Origin: an uncultured Parasphingopyxis sp. | GTDB lineage: Bacteria > Pseudomonadota > Alphaproteobacteria > Sphingomonadales > Sphingomonadaceae | NCBI GenBank assembly: GCA_905479515.1 | Contig: CAJQMX010000206.1 | Coordinates: 1 to 6,576 of the forward strand | Direction of reading: 5' to 3' | Length of the DNA: 6,576 nucleotides | In this document: positions 5,500-6,576 of the stretch, in pieces | Position numbering within the stretch: position 1 is the first letter of the stretch | Layout of the letters: every line of letters begins with the position of its first letter | Program-made: the position numbers and the translations under genes | Notes under the pieces: generated by a model | The model's input: only the letters and a program-made list of their open reading frames with translations | Told to the model about the DNA's origin: nothing | The model's database searches: none

Positions 5500-6576
5500 T
5501 TAGGCAGTCAGTTTTTCCAGTATCTGCGCTGCTTCATTGACCGGCACGAATAGACGCGTGCGGTAGCGGATAATCTCGGTGAAACAGCCTTTGGATTTAT
5601 ACCAGTTGAGACGCTCGGCTGAAAAGCCCGTCAGTTCCAGTCGCTGGCTGCCATTGACCAGTGAGCGTTTGGCCATAAGGTCATCATGGCATTGAACTGA
5701 AAACGGCTTGCCGCTTTGCATCACCATTTCCGCAATCCGGGAGGGATTGATTGTCTGATCAAGATCGAGACCAAAGGCCCGTGCGAGATCAGCCATATCG
5801 AGTTCGGAAATTTCGCGGCCAATGATCGAACACCCGTCGCTCGCAGCAATACGGGTGACACGGACAAACTCTCCTGGAATTTTATTCCAAACTGGCAGTA
5901 GCAATCCGGTGGCAAGATGAACGCGTTCATGGGCCGTTTCGGACGCCGCTTGTTCTTCCTCCTCCAACCAGCCTTTTCGAAAGATTTTGAAATCAACCCG
6001 CTCCCAGAGACTTTCCGACAAAGCTTCGAGTGTCCAGTTTACCGTTTTTAGCGGCCTGATCAGCCGGCGACGTTCGATCGTCTCTCCCTCATCGGTGATC
6101 ATACGCCGGGTCGGAACAGAAAGGGCGACACCCCCGGAGCGCGCATTGCGTAATAATTGAACTTGCGGCAGGCTGAAATCGTAAAGCTTGTAAAGCCGCT
6201 TGAAGCGAAGCGGTTTGAGCGGGCGCTGTGTTTTCAACGTCACAAGATGCGTGGTTGCCCCAGAGACGCTGTCCGTTCGGAGCAGCTTGTCCGACATAAT
6301 TTCAAATGTATCAACCGCAATCGTTTCAACGCCGAGATCCAAGGTTCCCGCTTCGCGCGCTGCTTCCACGCGGGCTTCAATCAGCGAGAGATATTCATCA
6401 AATATTGCATTCTGCAAAGCGATGGGCAGCGCGAGTATCCGGTTTAGCCAGCGCTGGATGGTTGGCAGTTTTTCAGCCAGATCACCATCGGGTGTTTCAA
6501 GCTTAAGGCCCGTGACATCCTGAAAGCGGTCCAGTGATACGGCATCCAATTTACCTGCATAAAGCAGGTGGAACCA
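5500..6576 (-). CDS. Strawberry notch family protein (helicase-like), C-terminal part only
   Basis: The frame is open from the right edge to TAA at 5502-5500, giving 358 residues; the first visible codons read WFHLLYAGKLDAVSLDRF, so the start lies outside. Visible residues about 40-65 (IQRWLNRILALPIALQNAIF and following) match the end of the strawberry notch helicase C domain. They are followed by IEARVEAAREAGTLDLGVE (66-84) and THLVTLKTQRPLKP (about 104-117), typical of the bacterial C-terminal region, then ATGLLLPVWNKIPGE. Bacterial members usually have about 1,400 residues with SNF2-like helicase motifs in the missing part, so those cannot be checked here. These proteins recur on alphaproteobacterial plasmids and integrative elements beside a ParB-like gene and ardC, as seen here. 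Their action on DNA is presumed, not shown. No internal stop or frameshift is visible. The TTG at 6549 is not a start, since homologous-looking sequence continues upstream. Confidence 0.85.
   Translation of the reverse strand, partial: WFHLLYAGKLDAVSLDRFQDVTGLKLETPDGDLAEKLPTIQRWLNRILALPIALQNAIFDEYLSLIEARVEAAREAGTLDLGVETIAVDTFEIMSDKLLRTDSVSGATTHLVTLKTQRPLKPLRFKRLYKLYDFSLPQVQLLRNARSGGVALSVPTRRMITDEGETIERRRLIRPLKTVNWTLEALSESLWERVDFKIFRKGWLEEEEQAASETAHERVHLATGLLLPVWNKIPGEFVRVTRIAASDGCSIIGREISELDMADLARAFGLDLDQTINPSRIAEMVMQSGKPFSVQCHDDLMAKRSLVNGSQRLELTGFSAERLNWYKSKGCFTEIIRYRTRLFVPVNEAAQILEKLTA

Noticed and set aside
6547..6549. TTG as the start of the strawberry notch gene
   Set aside because: The frame remains open to the window edge with sequence fitting the helicase C domain, so the gene is truncated by the window.

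Overview
The window looks like a piece of an alphaproteobacterial mobile island (integrative element or plasmid), most likely from a sphingomonad or rhizobial-type host. This rests on gene content: a strawberry-notch-type helicase C-terminus, a very long ParB-like protein and an ArdC-type antirestriction protein are a recurrent set in such elements. The codon positions look moderately GC-rich and the promoter regions are AT-rich. No ribosomal, tRNA, CRISPR or insertion-sequence feature was found. The host assignment is inference.

Layout from right to left along the minus strand, which carries most of the genes. (i) 5500-6576 is the C-terminal 358 residues of a strawberry notch family protein whose N-terminus lies beyond the right edge. 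(ii) 3375-5354 is a 659-residue ParB/Spo0J-like protein, followed by a strong terminator at 3309-3345. (iii) 1060-1986 is a 308-residue ArdC-like protein with an N-terminal ssDNA-binding-type domain and a zinc metallopeptidase motif. (iv) 612-995 is an MbcA/ParS/Xre-type antitoxin, and 1-640 is its overlapping RES-domain toxin, which runs off the left edge and is missing only its last residues. One gene points the other way: 2118-3284 (+) is an AAA_14/DUF4143 ATPase inserted between ardC and parB.

No gap exceeds 145 bases. The gaps hold a promoter with tandem TTGCAAG repeats for the toxin-antitoxin pair (about 1004-1047), the divergent ardC/ATPase region (1987-2117), the parB terminator region (3285-3374) and the parB leader (5355-5499).

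As a unit, the genes fit the housekeeping and protection layer of a mobile element. ArdC would protect entering single-stranded DNA from restriction. The ParB-like and strawberry notch proteins would act in element DNA processing or stable inheritance. The RES/antitoxin pair would penalise loss of the element by depleting NAD+. The ATPase is a cargo gene of unknown role. The most unusual signal is non-coding: ardC and parB share a similar leader made of a purine-rich block ending in GGCTTGG, a TGA-CC-GG-TTTTG stretch with a hairpin, and then TCAGGAG as ribosome binding site. A second link is the 10-base word AACTTGCAAT, which sits at the proposed -35 of both the antitoxin and the ATPase promoters.
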